DNA of 5,693 bases from Actinomycetes bacterium. GTDB lineage: Bacteria; Actinomycetota; Actinomycetes; Propionibacteriales; Nocardioidaceae. The notes under the pieces are model-generated. The model was not told the DNA's origin, ran no database searches, and worked only from the letters and a program-made list of their open reading frames with translations. Position 1 is the first letter of the stretch; every line of letters begins with the position of its first letter. Shown here piece by piece: positions 1-5,046 of this stretch. Both the position numbers and the translations under genes were made by a program. The stretch is from assembly GCA_023415395.1 (NCBI GenBank), contig JAEZKN010000458.1:1-5693 (forward strand). Direction: 5' to 3'.

Positions 1-83
1 CACTGGAGCTGAGTCACTGGAGCTGAGTCACCCGAGCTGAGTCACCCGAGCTGAGTCACCCGAGCTGAGTCACCCGAGCTGAG
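1..83. repeat. 14-bp tandem repeat, about six copies, running off the left edge
   Basis: Six head-to-tail copies of a 14-bp unit are visible at 1-14, 15-28, 29-42, 43-56, 57-70 and 71-83 (the last lacks one base). Copies 1 and 2 read CACTGGAGCTGAGT; copies 3 to 6 read CACCCGAGCTGAG(T), so there are two sub-variants in separate blocks. Each unit holds the 7-bp dyad TGAGTCA at its junction with the next copy. The last copy encodes the final residues of the TetR-family protein, and its TGA stop lies at the junction with the neighbouring copy. The array therefore looks like an expansion of the gene's own 3' end. The true copy number is unknown because the array continues past base 1. Confidence 0.93.
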
Positions 84-672
84 CGCGTAGCCCGGCGACG
101 AGGGTCTCGACACCGAAGCTCCAGACGTACTCCGGGTCCCCGTCGTCGCTGCCGACCGAGCGGACCAGTGGGAACGACTCCGCCGGCAGCTCCTCGAGCT
201 CGGTCGCGCGCAGGTCGCCGCGGGCGACCATGCTGCGCTCAGTGCCGATCATCAAGGCGAGGTACGACGCCGCCTTGACCGCTGCGAAGGCGTCGGCCTC
301 GCTGAAGCCCGCCTCGGTGAACGCGGCCATCGCGATCTCGAAGGACGCCGACGCGCGCGCCCCCTGGACCGGGCGCTGCTGGAGCGCGTGGAACGCGCCG
401 GGGTGGGTCGCGGCGATCTCGCCGACGCCGGCGACGAAGCGGCGTACCCACTCCTCCCAGGGGACCGGCGTCGTGGGCAGCTTCGCCTCGTCGAGCAGCA
501 GCTCGACGATCCCGTCGGTGACGGCGTCGCGCGTGGGGACGTGGTTGTAGAGCGAGGTGACGTGCACGCCGAGCTCCCCGGCGATCTTGCGCAGCGTCAC
601 CGCGTCGGGGCCGTCGCGGTCAGCGAGGCGCACCGCTGCCTGCAGGATCCGCTCACGCGTCAGTGCCGCCAT
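70..672 (-). CDS. TetR-family transcriptional repressor
   Basis: A 200-residue protein, the usual TetR-family length. Residues 5-25 form the first helix, and residues about 25-45 are the helix-turn-helix, with the typical core TLRKIAGELGVHVTSLYNHV. The C-terminal ligand-binding and dimerisation part (about 70-195) resembles the TetR_C class of tetracycline-repressor-like proteins. The ATG at 670-672 is preceded by a GAGGTGGGG ribosome binding site at suitable spacing. The gene is divergent from a serine hydrolase, and the 91-bp gap holds two matching palindromes, so it most likely represses both itself and the hydrolase and releases DNA on binding a small molecule. The ligand cannot be read from the sequence. 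The last codons and the stop lie in the 14-bp tandem repeat, so the C-terminal tail could have been altered by repeat expansion. Family assignment is secure; the target is inferred from the operators. Confidence 0.93.
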   Translation of the reverse strand: MAALTRERILQAAVRLADRDGPDAVTLRKIAGELGVHVTSLYNHVPTRDAVTDGIVELLLDEAKLPTTPVPWEEWVRRFVAGVGEIAATHPGAFHALQQRPVQGARASASFEIAMAAFTEAGFSEADAFAAVKAASYLALMIGTERSMVARGDLRATELEELPAESFPLVRSVGSDDGDPEYVWSFGVETLVAGLRAQLG

Positions 673-701
673 GCCCCCACCTCATCGCTCCCGGCCGTCC
701 C

Positions 702-729
702 TTGACAAACCTACGGTGTAGGTTACACG
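702..729 (+). promoter_or_regulatory. Probable promoter of the serine hydrolase gene
   Basis: A perfect housekeeping-type -35 box, TTGACA, lies at 702-707. The best -10 candidate is TACACG at 724-729 with 16-bp spacing; it matches the consensus only moderately, so the -10 is uncertain. The first operator palindrome sits exactly between the two boxes and the second starts 3 bp after the -10, so bound repressor would block RNA polymerase. The minus-strand promoter for the repressor must also fall in this gap; CTGACC followed 18 nt later by TAACCT is one weak candidate, and it would also be covered by the operators. Confidence 0.6.
709..723. promoter_or_regulatory. Operator 1 (palindrome) for the TetR-family repressor
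   Basis: ACCTAC-GGT-GTAGGT is a perfect inverted repeat with 6-bp arms and a 3-bp centre. It extends to 7-bp arms (AACCTAC/GTAGGTT, 708-724). It lies between the -35 and -10 of the hydrolase promoter in the divergent gap. Size, symmetry and position are those of TetR-family operators. Confidence 0.85.
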
Positions 730-731
730 CT

Positions 732-746
732 ACCTACACTGTAGGT
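732..746. promoter_or_regulatory. Operator 2 (palindrome) for the TetR-family repressor
   Basis: ACCTAC-ACT-GTAGGT repeats the arms of operator 1 exactly, with a different 3-bp centre. The centre-to-centre distance to operator 1 is 23 bp, about two helical turns, so two repressor dimers could sit near the same DNA face. It ends 7 bp before the hydrolase Shine-Dalgarno sequence. Confidence 0.85.
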
Positions 747-763
747 CAGACCGAGGAGGCAGC

Positions 764-2155
764 ATGTCGTTCACCCCCGCCGAGCTCGAGCAGAAGCTCG
801 CCGAGCTCATCGAGACCCACCACGTCCCCGGCGCGCAGCTCGCGGTGCTCGACGGCGACGAGATCACCGAGGTGGCCGCCGGCGTGCTCAGCATCCGCAC
901 CGGGTCGCCCGCCCGGTCCGACGCGCTCTTCCTGCCCGGGTCGATCGGCAAGCTCTACACCGCCACGCTGGTGCTGATGCTGGCCGACGAGGGGAAGGTC
1001 GACCTCGACCTCCCGGTGAAGACCTATCTTCCCGACTTCGAGGTCCGTGACGCCCACGCCCGCGACACCGTGACGGTGCGCGACCTCCTGCGCCACGCGA
1101 GCGGCTTCGACGGCGACGTCTTCATCGACACCGGCCGCGGCGACGACGCGCTCCCGCGCTACATGAAGGAGATCGTCGACCTGCCGCAGATCGCCGAGCC
1201 CGGCTCGATCTGGAGCTACAGCAACAGCGGCTACTCGATCCTCGGCCGGCTGGTGGAGGTCGTCACCGGCACCGTCTTCGAGACCGCGCTGCGCGACCGG
1301 CTCCTCACCCCGCTCGGCCTGAAGCAGTCCGTCGTCTTCCCCGAGGAGGCGATCCCGCACCCGCTCGCCGTCGGGCACGAGCCCGACCCCGAGGACCCCG
1401 CGTCGCTGCGGGTCAGCGACCCGTGGGGCCTCTACCGCTCGTGCGGTCCGATGGGCGCCTCGCTGGTGGCGAGCGCCGGCGACGTCATCCGCTTCGCCCT
1501 GCTGCACCTCGACGGGGGCGTCGCCGCGGACGGCACCCGCCTGCTCTCCGCCGACGTCGTGGCGGCCGCCCAGGAGCCGCAGATCTCGCTCGTCGACGAC
1601 ACCGTGCTCGGCGAGGCGTGGGGCCTCGGCTGGATCCTCGACCACTTCGGCGACGTCGCGGTCATCGGCCACGACGGCAACTCACTGGGTCAGAACGCCT
1701 TCATGCGCGTCTCCCCGGAGCACCGCTTCGGCCTCTGCCTGCAGACCAACGTCGAGAGCGCACTGGCGATGTACCGCGAGCTCGCCGCCTGGCTCTTCGA
1801 GCGGCGCCTCGGGGTCACCCCCCGGCAGGACCCCGCGCCGCTCGACTCCGCCGTCGTCGCCGACCCGGAGCGGTACGCCGGCACCTACCGTCGCGAGGGC
1901 CTGGAGTTCACGATCGGCGCGGCCGAGGACGGCTCGCTGCACGCCACCGTCGTGGTCTCGCACGCGGCCAGCGAGATGCAGAGCATGCCGCCGATGGAGG
2001 AGCTGCCGCTGGTCCCGGTCGAGCGTCCGGACTCCTTCCTGCTCAAGCTGCCGATCGCCGACAGCGACCTGCTGGCGGTGTTCTTCGACCCCACGGGCGA
2101 GGCGGGCGCGCCGACGTACCTGCACTTCGGGGGTCGCGCGCACAAGCGCTCCTGA
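764..2155 (+). CDS. Serine hydrolase, beta-lactamase/penicillin-binding-protein fold (class C / family VIII esterase-like)
   Basis: A 463-residue protein with the full catalytic set of the Beta-lactamase (PF00144) family: the SxxK motif S60-I-G-K63 with the nucleophilic serine, Y152-S-N154 as the YxN motif, and H303-D-G305 in place of the KTG box. The HxG form is common in esterases and peptidases of this family rather than true class C beta-lactamases. Residues about 5-350 are the catalytic domain. Residues about 365-463 form a separate C-terminal domain beginning YAGTYR, likely a beta-barrel extension as seen in related proteins. There is no signal peptide, so the enzyme should act in the cytoplasm, which argues against a cell-wall or secreted beta-lactamase role. 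The ATG is supported by AGGAGG at 754-759. The divergent repressor and twin operators suggest induction by a substrate-like compound. Esterase, amidase or D-aminopeptidase activity are all possible; the substrate is unknown. Confidence 0.9.
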   Translation: MSFTPAELEQKLAELIETHHVPGAQLAVLDGDEITEVAAGVLSIRTGSPARSDALFLPGSIGKLYTATLVLMLADEGKVDLDLPVKTYLPDFEVRDAHARDTVTVRDLLRHASGFDGDVFIDTGRGDDALPRYMKEIVDLPQIAEPGSIWSYSNSGYSILGRLVEVVTGTVFETALRDRLLTPLGLKQSVVFPEEAIPHPLAVGHEPDPEDPASLRVSDPWGLYRSCGPMGASLVASAGDVIRFALLHLDGGVAADGTRLLSADVVAAAQEPQISLVDDTVLGEAWGLGWILDHFGDVAVIGHDGNSLGQNAFMRVSPEHRFGLCLQTNVESALAMYRELAAWLFERRLGVTPRQDPAPLDSAVVADPERYAGTYRREGLEFTIGAAEDGSLHATVVVSHAASEMQSMPPMEELPLVPVERPDSFLLKLPIADSDLLAVFFDPTGEAGAPTYLHFGGRAHKRS

Positions 2156-2183
2156 GGACCGGTCGAGGAAAAGTCGGCTCGCG

Positions 2184-2211
2184 TGTCGATCAGCGGGTGT
2201 CCCCGTTCGAC
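2184..2211 (+). promoter_or_regulatory. Candidate ECF42-dependent promoter of the YCII-sigma operon
   Basis: TGTCGA at 2184-2189 and CGA at 2208-2210 (within TTCGAC) are separated by 18 nt. From memory of ECF42 work in Streptomyces, target promoters of this sigma group, which mainly drive DGPF/YCII genes, carry TGTCGA at -35 and CGA or CTC-like bases at -10. The match lies 50-77 nt upstream of a YCII gene whose partner is an ECF42 sigma factor, exactly where such a promoter is expected. Predicted transcription start is near 2217, giving a leader of about 44 nt. Confidence 0.7.
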
Positions 2212-2223
2212 TCCGGGGTGAGA

Positions 2224-2242
2224 GGGTCCGGAACGAGGACCC
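2224..2242 (+). other. Small leader hairpin before the YCII gene
   Basis: GGGTCC (2224-2229) and GGACCC (2237-2242) form a perfect 6-bp stem with a 7-nt loop. It sits in the predicted 5' leader and ends 8 nt before the Shine-Dalgarno sequence. It could influence translation or mRNA stability, or be chance in GC-rich DNA. There is no T-run, so it is not an intrinsic terminator. Confidence 0.4.
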
Positions 2243-2260
2243 GGAGAACAGGAGAAGACC

Positions 2261-2680
2261 GTGAAGTACATGCTGATCATGCGGGGGACCGACGAGGCCT
2301 ACGCGAGTCTCGGGGCCGTCGACATGGACACGATGATCGAGACGATGGGCCGCTTCAACGACGAGCTGATCGCGGCCGGCGTGCTGCTCGCAGCCGAAGG
2401 GCTCGACGACCCCTCCACCGGCGCCGTCGTCGACTACTCCCAGACCCCGCCGGTCGTGACCGACGGGCCCTACGGCGAGACCAAGGAGCTGTTCGGCGGC
2501 TTCTACCTCCTCGACGTCGCCTCGAAGGAGGAGGCCGTCGAGTGGGCGAAGCGGATGCCGGCCGCCGGGTCCGGGTTCAAGACCGAGATCCGCCGCGTCC
2601 CGACGATCGACGAGTTCCCCCAGGACAACCCGTTCGTCCAGCGGGAGCGCGCGTGGCGCGAGGCGACCGGCCAGCTCTGA
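2261..2680 (+). CDS. YCII-related (DGPF-type) domain protein
   Basis: A 139-residue protein that begins MKYMLIMRG and carries the family signature region TDGPYGETKELFGGFYLLDV (67-86), followed by an alpha-helical segment rich in E and A (88-99) and EIRRVPTIDEF near the C-terminus. This is the YCII/DGPF family of small ferredoxin-like-fold proteins that are habitually encoded next to ECF42 sigma factors. Their biochemical role is not established. The eponymous DGPF motif reads DGPY (68-71) here. The start is GTG, chosen because AGGAG (2250-2254) lies 6 nt upstream and the residues after it match the family N-terminus. It is followed after 11 nt by the sigma factor gene, so the two are very probably co-transcribed from the promoter at 2184-2211 and may be translationally coupled. 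Confidence 0.92.
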   Translation: MKYMLIMRGTDEAYASLGAVDMDTMIETMGRFNDELIAAGVLLAAEGLDDPSTGAVVDYSQTPPVVTDGPYGETKELFGGFYLLDVASKEEAVEWAKRMPAAGSGFKTEIRRVPTIDEFPQDNPFVQRERAWREATGQL

Positions 2681-2682
2681 GT

Positions 2683-2719
2683 CGGGAGGACATGGGCCGG
2701 GAGGACATGAGCCGGGAGG
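2683..2719 (+). repeat. 15-bp tandem duplication carrying Shine-Dalgarno and start codon
   Basis: The unit CGGGAGGACATGRGC occurs at 2683-2697 and 2698-2712, and its first seven bases recur at 2713-2719. Each full copy holds GGGAGGA directly followed by an in-frame ATG (2692 and 2707). Because 15 is a multiple of three, the duplication keeps the frame and adds five residues. The third partial copy puts GGAGG 2 nt before an in-frame GTG (2722). Confidence 0.9.
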
Positions 2720-3936
2720 CGGTGGAGGCGGTGTGGCGGATCGAGTCCGCCCGCATCGTCGCCACCCTGGCCCGCTCCACCGGGGACCTCGCGCTCGCCG
2801 AGGACCTGGCCCAGGAGGCGCTGGCCCAGGCACTCGTCACCTGGCCGCGCGAGGGCGTGCCCGCGTCGCCCGCGGCCTGGCTGCTGACCGTGGGGCGGCG
2901 GCGCGCGATCGACGCGTTCCGCCGCCGCGCGGCGCTCGACGAGCGGTACGCCGGCCTGGCGCGCGACCAGGTCGAGGCGGTCGGCTCCGACGTCTTGTGG
3001 GACCCCGACGAGATCGACGACGACGTGCTCTCGCTCGTCTTCATCTCCTGCCACCCGGTGCTGTCGCGGGAGGCGCAGGTCGCGCTCGCGCTCCGGGTGC
3101 TCGGCGGCCTGACGAGCGACGAGATCGCCCGGGGCTTCCTCGTGCCGACCGCGACCGTGCAGGCGCGGATCACCCGGGCCAAGAAGACGCTCGCCGCGGC
3201 CCAGGTGCCGTTCGCGCTGCCCTCGGCGCAGGAGCGGCGTGAGCGGCTGCTCTCGGTGCTGAGCGTGATCTACCTGATCTTCACCGAGGGGTCCTCGGCC
3301 TCGTCCGGGAGCTCGCTGATCCGCGTCGACCTGGCCCGGGAGGCGATCCGCCAGGCCCGCGTGCTGGCGCAGCTGATGCCCGACGAGGCCGAGGCGCAGG
3401 GGCTGCTGGCGCTGCTCGAGCTGACGGCTGCCCGGTTCCCGGCGCGCACCGACGCCGCCGGTGACCCGGTGCTGCTGGAGGACCAGGACCGTCGCCTGTG
3501 GGACCGGTCCGCGATCCGGCGCGGCCGGGCGGCGCTGGCCCGCGCCGGTGCCGTCGGGCGTGGCCTGGGCTACTACGGGGTGCAGGCGGCGATCGCGGAG
3601 TGCCACGCGGTGGCGCCGTCGGTGGGGGAGACGGACTGGGACCGGATCGTGCTCCTCTACGAGGCCCTGGCGCGGCTCGCGCCCTCGCCGGTGGTCGACC
3701 TCAACCGCGCGGTCGCGGTCTCCATGGCCTCCGGGCCGGCTGCGGCGCTGGACATCGTCGACGCGCTCGGTGACGTCCTGCGCGGGTCGCACCTGGTGCC
3801 GTCCGTGCGCGGCGAGCTGCTCACCCGGCTGGGGCGGGTGGAGGAGGCGCGGGACGCGCTGGCGACCGCCGTACGCCTGTGCGAGAACGAGCGCGAGCGC
3901 GGGGTGCTGGAGCGAAAGCTCTCCGCGCTGGGCTGA
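2692..3936 (+). CDS. ECF42-group RNA polymerase sigma factor with C-terminal TPR-like extension
   Basis: A 414-residue protein, about twice the length of a plain ECF sigma factor. Region 2 spans about 10-80, with AEDLAQEAL (36-44) and the -10-recognition helix around WLLTVGRRRAID (63-74). Region 4 spans about 112-168, with LGGLTSDEIARGFLVPTATVQARITRAKK (137-165, the helix-turn-helix) recognising the -35. The remainder (about 180-414) is the ECF42-specific extension: VIYLIFTEG (192-200), YGVQAAIAECHA (295-306), and WDRIVLLYEALARLAPSPVVDLNRAVAV (316-343), which resembles TPR repeats. No anti-sigma gene is adjacent; in this group the extension itself is thought to control activity. The start is either ATG 2692 or ATG 2707; 2692 is given as the longer form, but 2707 has an equally good ribosome binding site. 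An open frame continues upstream through the YCII and hydrolase genes but is only a high-GC artefact. Confidence 0.93.
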   Translation: MGREDMSREAVEAVWRIESARIVATLARSTGDLALAEDLAQEALAQALVTWPREGVPASPAAWLLTVGRRRAIDAFRRRAALDERYAGLARDQVEAVGSDVLWDPDEIDDDVLSLVFISCHPVLSREAQVALALRVLGGLTSDEIARGFLVPTATVQARITRAKKTLAAAQVPFALPSAQERRERLLSVLSVIYLIFTEGSSASSGSSLIRVDLAREAIRQARVLAQLMPDEAEAQGLLALLELTAARFPARTDAAGDPVLLEDQDRRLWDRSAIRRGRAALARAGAVGRGLGYYGVQAAIAECHAVAPSVGETDWDRIVLLYEALARLAPSPVVDLNRAVAVSMASGPAAALDIVDALGDVLRGSHLVPSVRGELLTRLGRVEEARDALATAVRLCENERERGVLERKLSALG

Positions 3937-3943
3937 AGCCCAC

Positions 3944-3949
3944 TACGGT
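3944..3949 (+). promoter_or_regulatory. Possible -10 element of a leaderless transcript
   Basis: TACGGT (TAnnnT) lies 6 nt before the ATG at 3956, the spacing expected if transcription begins at the A of the start codon. No convincing Shine-Dalgarno sequence precedes this ATG and no good -35 is visible. Leaderless genes with this arrangement are common in actinobacteria. The alternative is read-through from the sigma factor operon 19 nt upstream. Confidence 0.45.
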
Positions 3950-3955
3950 CGGCGG

Positions 3956-4717
3956 ATGAGGTCACTGGTCCTGGCGGTCGCGCTGGCGACGCTGCTGTCC
4001 CTCGGCCGGCCCGCCGAGGCGCAGGCCCCGGTCCCGCCGCCGTTCACGGGCACGATCTTCATCGACCCGGACATCATCACCTCCGACTCGCCGACCGTCT
4101 TCCAGCGCCTGGCGTACGTCGGCCGGGACCGGCGGATGGTCTTCGACCGCAGGAAGGACGACTGGGTCACGATCCGGGCCTACGTCTTCCGGCTGCGCTT
4201 CACCGGCGGCTCGAGGATCGACGCCGTGGTCAACCCGGAGTTCGGCAGCCTCCGGGCCGCCCGGACCCAGGCACGCACGTACGCCGTGGTGACCGGCCGC
4301 CTGCCGGCGATGCTGCGTCGCGACGTCGACGAGCTCTGGATCCACCGGGGCCGGCAGCTCTACGGCGGCGGCAACCGGAGCCTGCTCATCCACACCGGCC
4401 AGACCAGGGAGTACGTGCAGGCGGGGATCCTCGAGGAGACGCTGGCCCACGAAGGCGCGCACACCTCGCTGGACGCCGACCTGGCGACCTCGCCTGGCTG
4501 GGTCGCGGCCCAGGACGCCGACCCGACCTTCGTCTCCGACTACGCACGGGACAACCCGCAGCGCGAGGACGTCGCCGAGACCATCGTCCCGTGGCTGGCC
4601 GTCCGCTACGCCCGCGACCGCGTGGACCCTGCCGTCGTGGAGCTGATCGAGGAGGCGATCCCGCACCGCCTCGCGCTCCTGGACGACCAGGCCTTCGACC
4701 TGGCGCCGTACGCATAG
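3956..4717 (+). CDS. Exported putative zinc metallopeptidase (HEGAH motif), family not recognised
   Basis: A 253-residue protein. Residues 1-22 form a classical Sec signal peptide: a single Arg after Met, a hydrophobic core LVLAVALATLLSL, and an AEA cleavage site (20-22), with a second possible cut at A24. There is no lipobox, so it is likely secreted or released rather than lipid-anchored. In the mature part, LEETLAHEGAH (159-169) contains an HExxH zinc-binding and catalytic motif (H165, E166, H169). About 35-40 residues on, NPQREDVAET (200-209) offers E204, D205 or E208 as the third zinc ligand, as in other small zincins. The protein otherwise matches no family I know, so peptidase activity is inferred from the motif alone. 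The ATG is chosen because it starts the signal peptide; the upstream open frame overlaps the sigma gene out of frame. It follows the sigma gene by 19 nt and converges on the repeats downstream. Confidence 0.8.
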   Translation: MRSLVLAVALATLLSLGRPAEAQAPVPPPFTGTIFIDPDIITSDSPTVFQRLAYVGRDRRMVFDRRKDDWVTIRAYVFRLRFTGGSRIDAVVNPEFGSLRAARTQARTYAVVTGRLPAMLRRDVDELWIHRGRQLYGGGNRSLLIHTGQTREYVQAGILEETLAHEGAHTSLDADLATSPGWVAAQDADPTFVSDYARDNPQREDVAETIVPWLAVRYARDRVDPAVVELIEEAIPHRLALLDDQAFDLAPYA

Positions 4718-4720
4718 GTC

Positions 4721-4870
4721 CGGTGGTTGAGGAGGTTGCGCAGCAACCGTCTCGAAACCACCCCGCCCACCGGTGGTTGAGGCGGGCGTTCTGCGCCCGT
4801 CTCGAAACCACCCCGCCGACCGGTGGTTGAGGAGGTTGCGCAGCAACCGTCTCGAAACCCCGCCCGCGTC
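4721..4870. repeat. Three 50-bp extragenic palindromic repeats in tandem
   Basis: Units start at 4721, 4771 and 4821 with an exact 50-bp period, the first beginning 3 nt after the peptidase stop. Each opens with CGGTGGTTGAGG and carries CCGTCTCGAAACC at the same offset. GGTGGTT pairs with AACCACC as an outer stem in units 1 and 2; unit 3 has lost the right outer arm (AAACCCCG). The inner arms form a hairpin: GGTTGC-GCA-GCAACC in units 1 (4734-4748) and 3 (4834-4848), and CGGGCG-TTCTG-CGCCCG in unit 2 (4783-4799). Such GGTTGAG/CTCGAAACC repeats are, as I recall, scattered in intergenic regions of Nocardioides-type genomes. They lie between convergent genes and could act as bidirectional transcript-end or mRNA-stabilising structures. 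Confidence 0.92.
4734..4748. terminator. Possible factor-assisted terminator hairpin just after the peptidase gene
   Basis: GGTTGC-GCA-GCAACC is a perfect 6-bp stem with a 3-nt loop, 17 nt after the peptidase stop codon. It is symmetric, so it would form in transcripts of either strand. There is no T-run, so a canonical intrinsic terminator is not supported; high-GC actinobacteria often lack the T-run. Confidence 0.4.
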
Positions 4871-5046
4871 GACCGCGGTGACCCGGCTTGAAGTACCAAC
4901 GTAGCTCGGAGCGGCTTTCGCGTAAGGGGCTTGGCCCCGTCTGCCGCCGTCTCTCGGGTCCGCAGGGGCCCGGCGCAGCGTGCTTCTTGCCGCGTGGTGC
5001 GGATCGGCGGCAGAAGCGCCTGGCCGGTTGCCTGTTGCCGGTGGCG
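4871..5046. other. Non-coding convergent intergenic region rich in stem-loops
   Basis: No convincing gene is seen here. Several inverted repeats are present: GGGGC-TTG-GCCCC (4926-4938), GGGTCC/GGGCCC with one G-U pair on the plus-strand RNA (4956-4971), and an 11-bp stem with one bulged T (4982-4993 with 5007-5017, 13-nt loop). A 9-bp pair CTGCCGCCG (4941-4949) with CGGCGGCAG (5005-5013) would compete with the 11-bp stem. It may serve as a transcript-end region, contain a small RNA, or be decayed sequence. Confidence 0.5.

Noticed and set aside
746..1672. 308-codon open frame on the minus strand opposite the hydrolase
   Set aside because: Fully antisense to a gene with all catalytic motifs, with biased composition and overlap of the operator/promoter region.
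1423..2691. Long open plus-strand frame upstream of and joined to the sigma factor gene
   Set aside because: It overlaps the hydrolase and YCII genes in another frame and translates to an Arg/Gly/Pro-rich low-complexity sequence with no domain, typical of high-GC shadow frames. The sigma homology begins only after 2692.
2503..3792. 429-codon minus-strand open frame opposite the sigma factor
   Set aside because: Antisense shadow of a well-supported sigma factor; Arg/His/Gly-rich with no recognisable fold.
3930..3941. GGGCTGAAGCCC at the sigma factor stop as a terminator
   Set aside because: Its loop would be only 2 nt, leaving a stem too short to be a convincing terminator, and no T-run follows.
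4721..4870. CRISPR array
   Set aside because: The 50-bp units are contiguous and similar along most of their length, with no unique spacers; the variable part is a paired hairpin arm. No cas gene is present.
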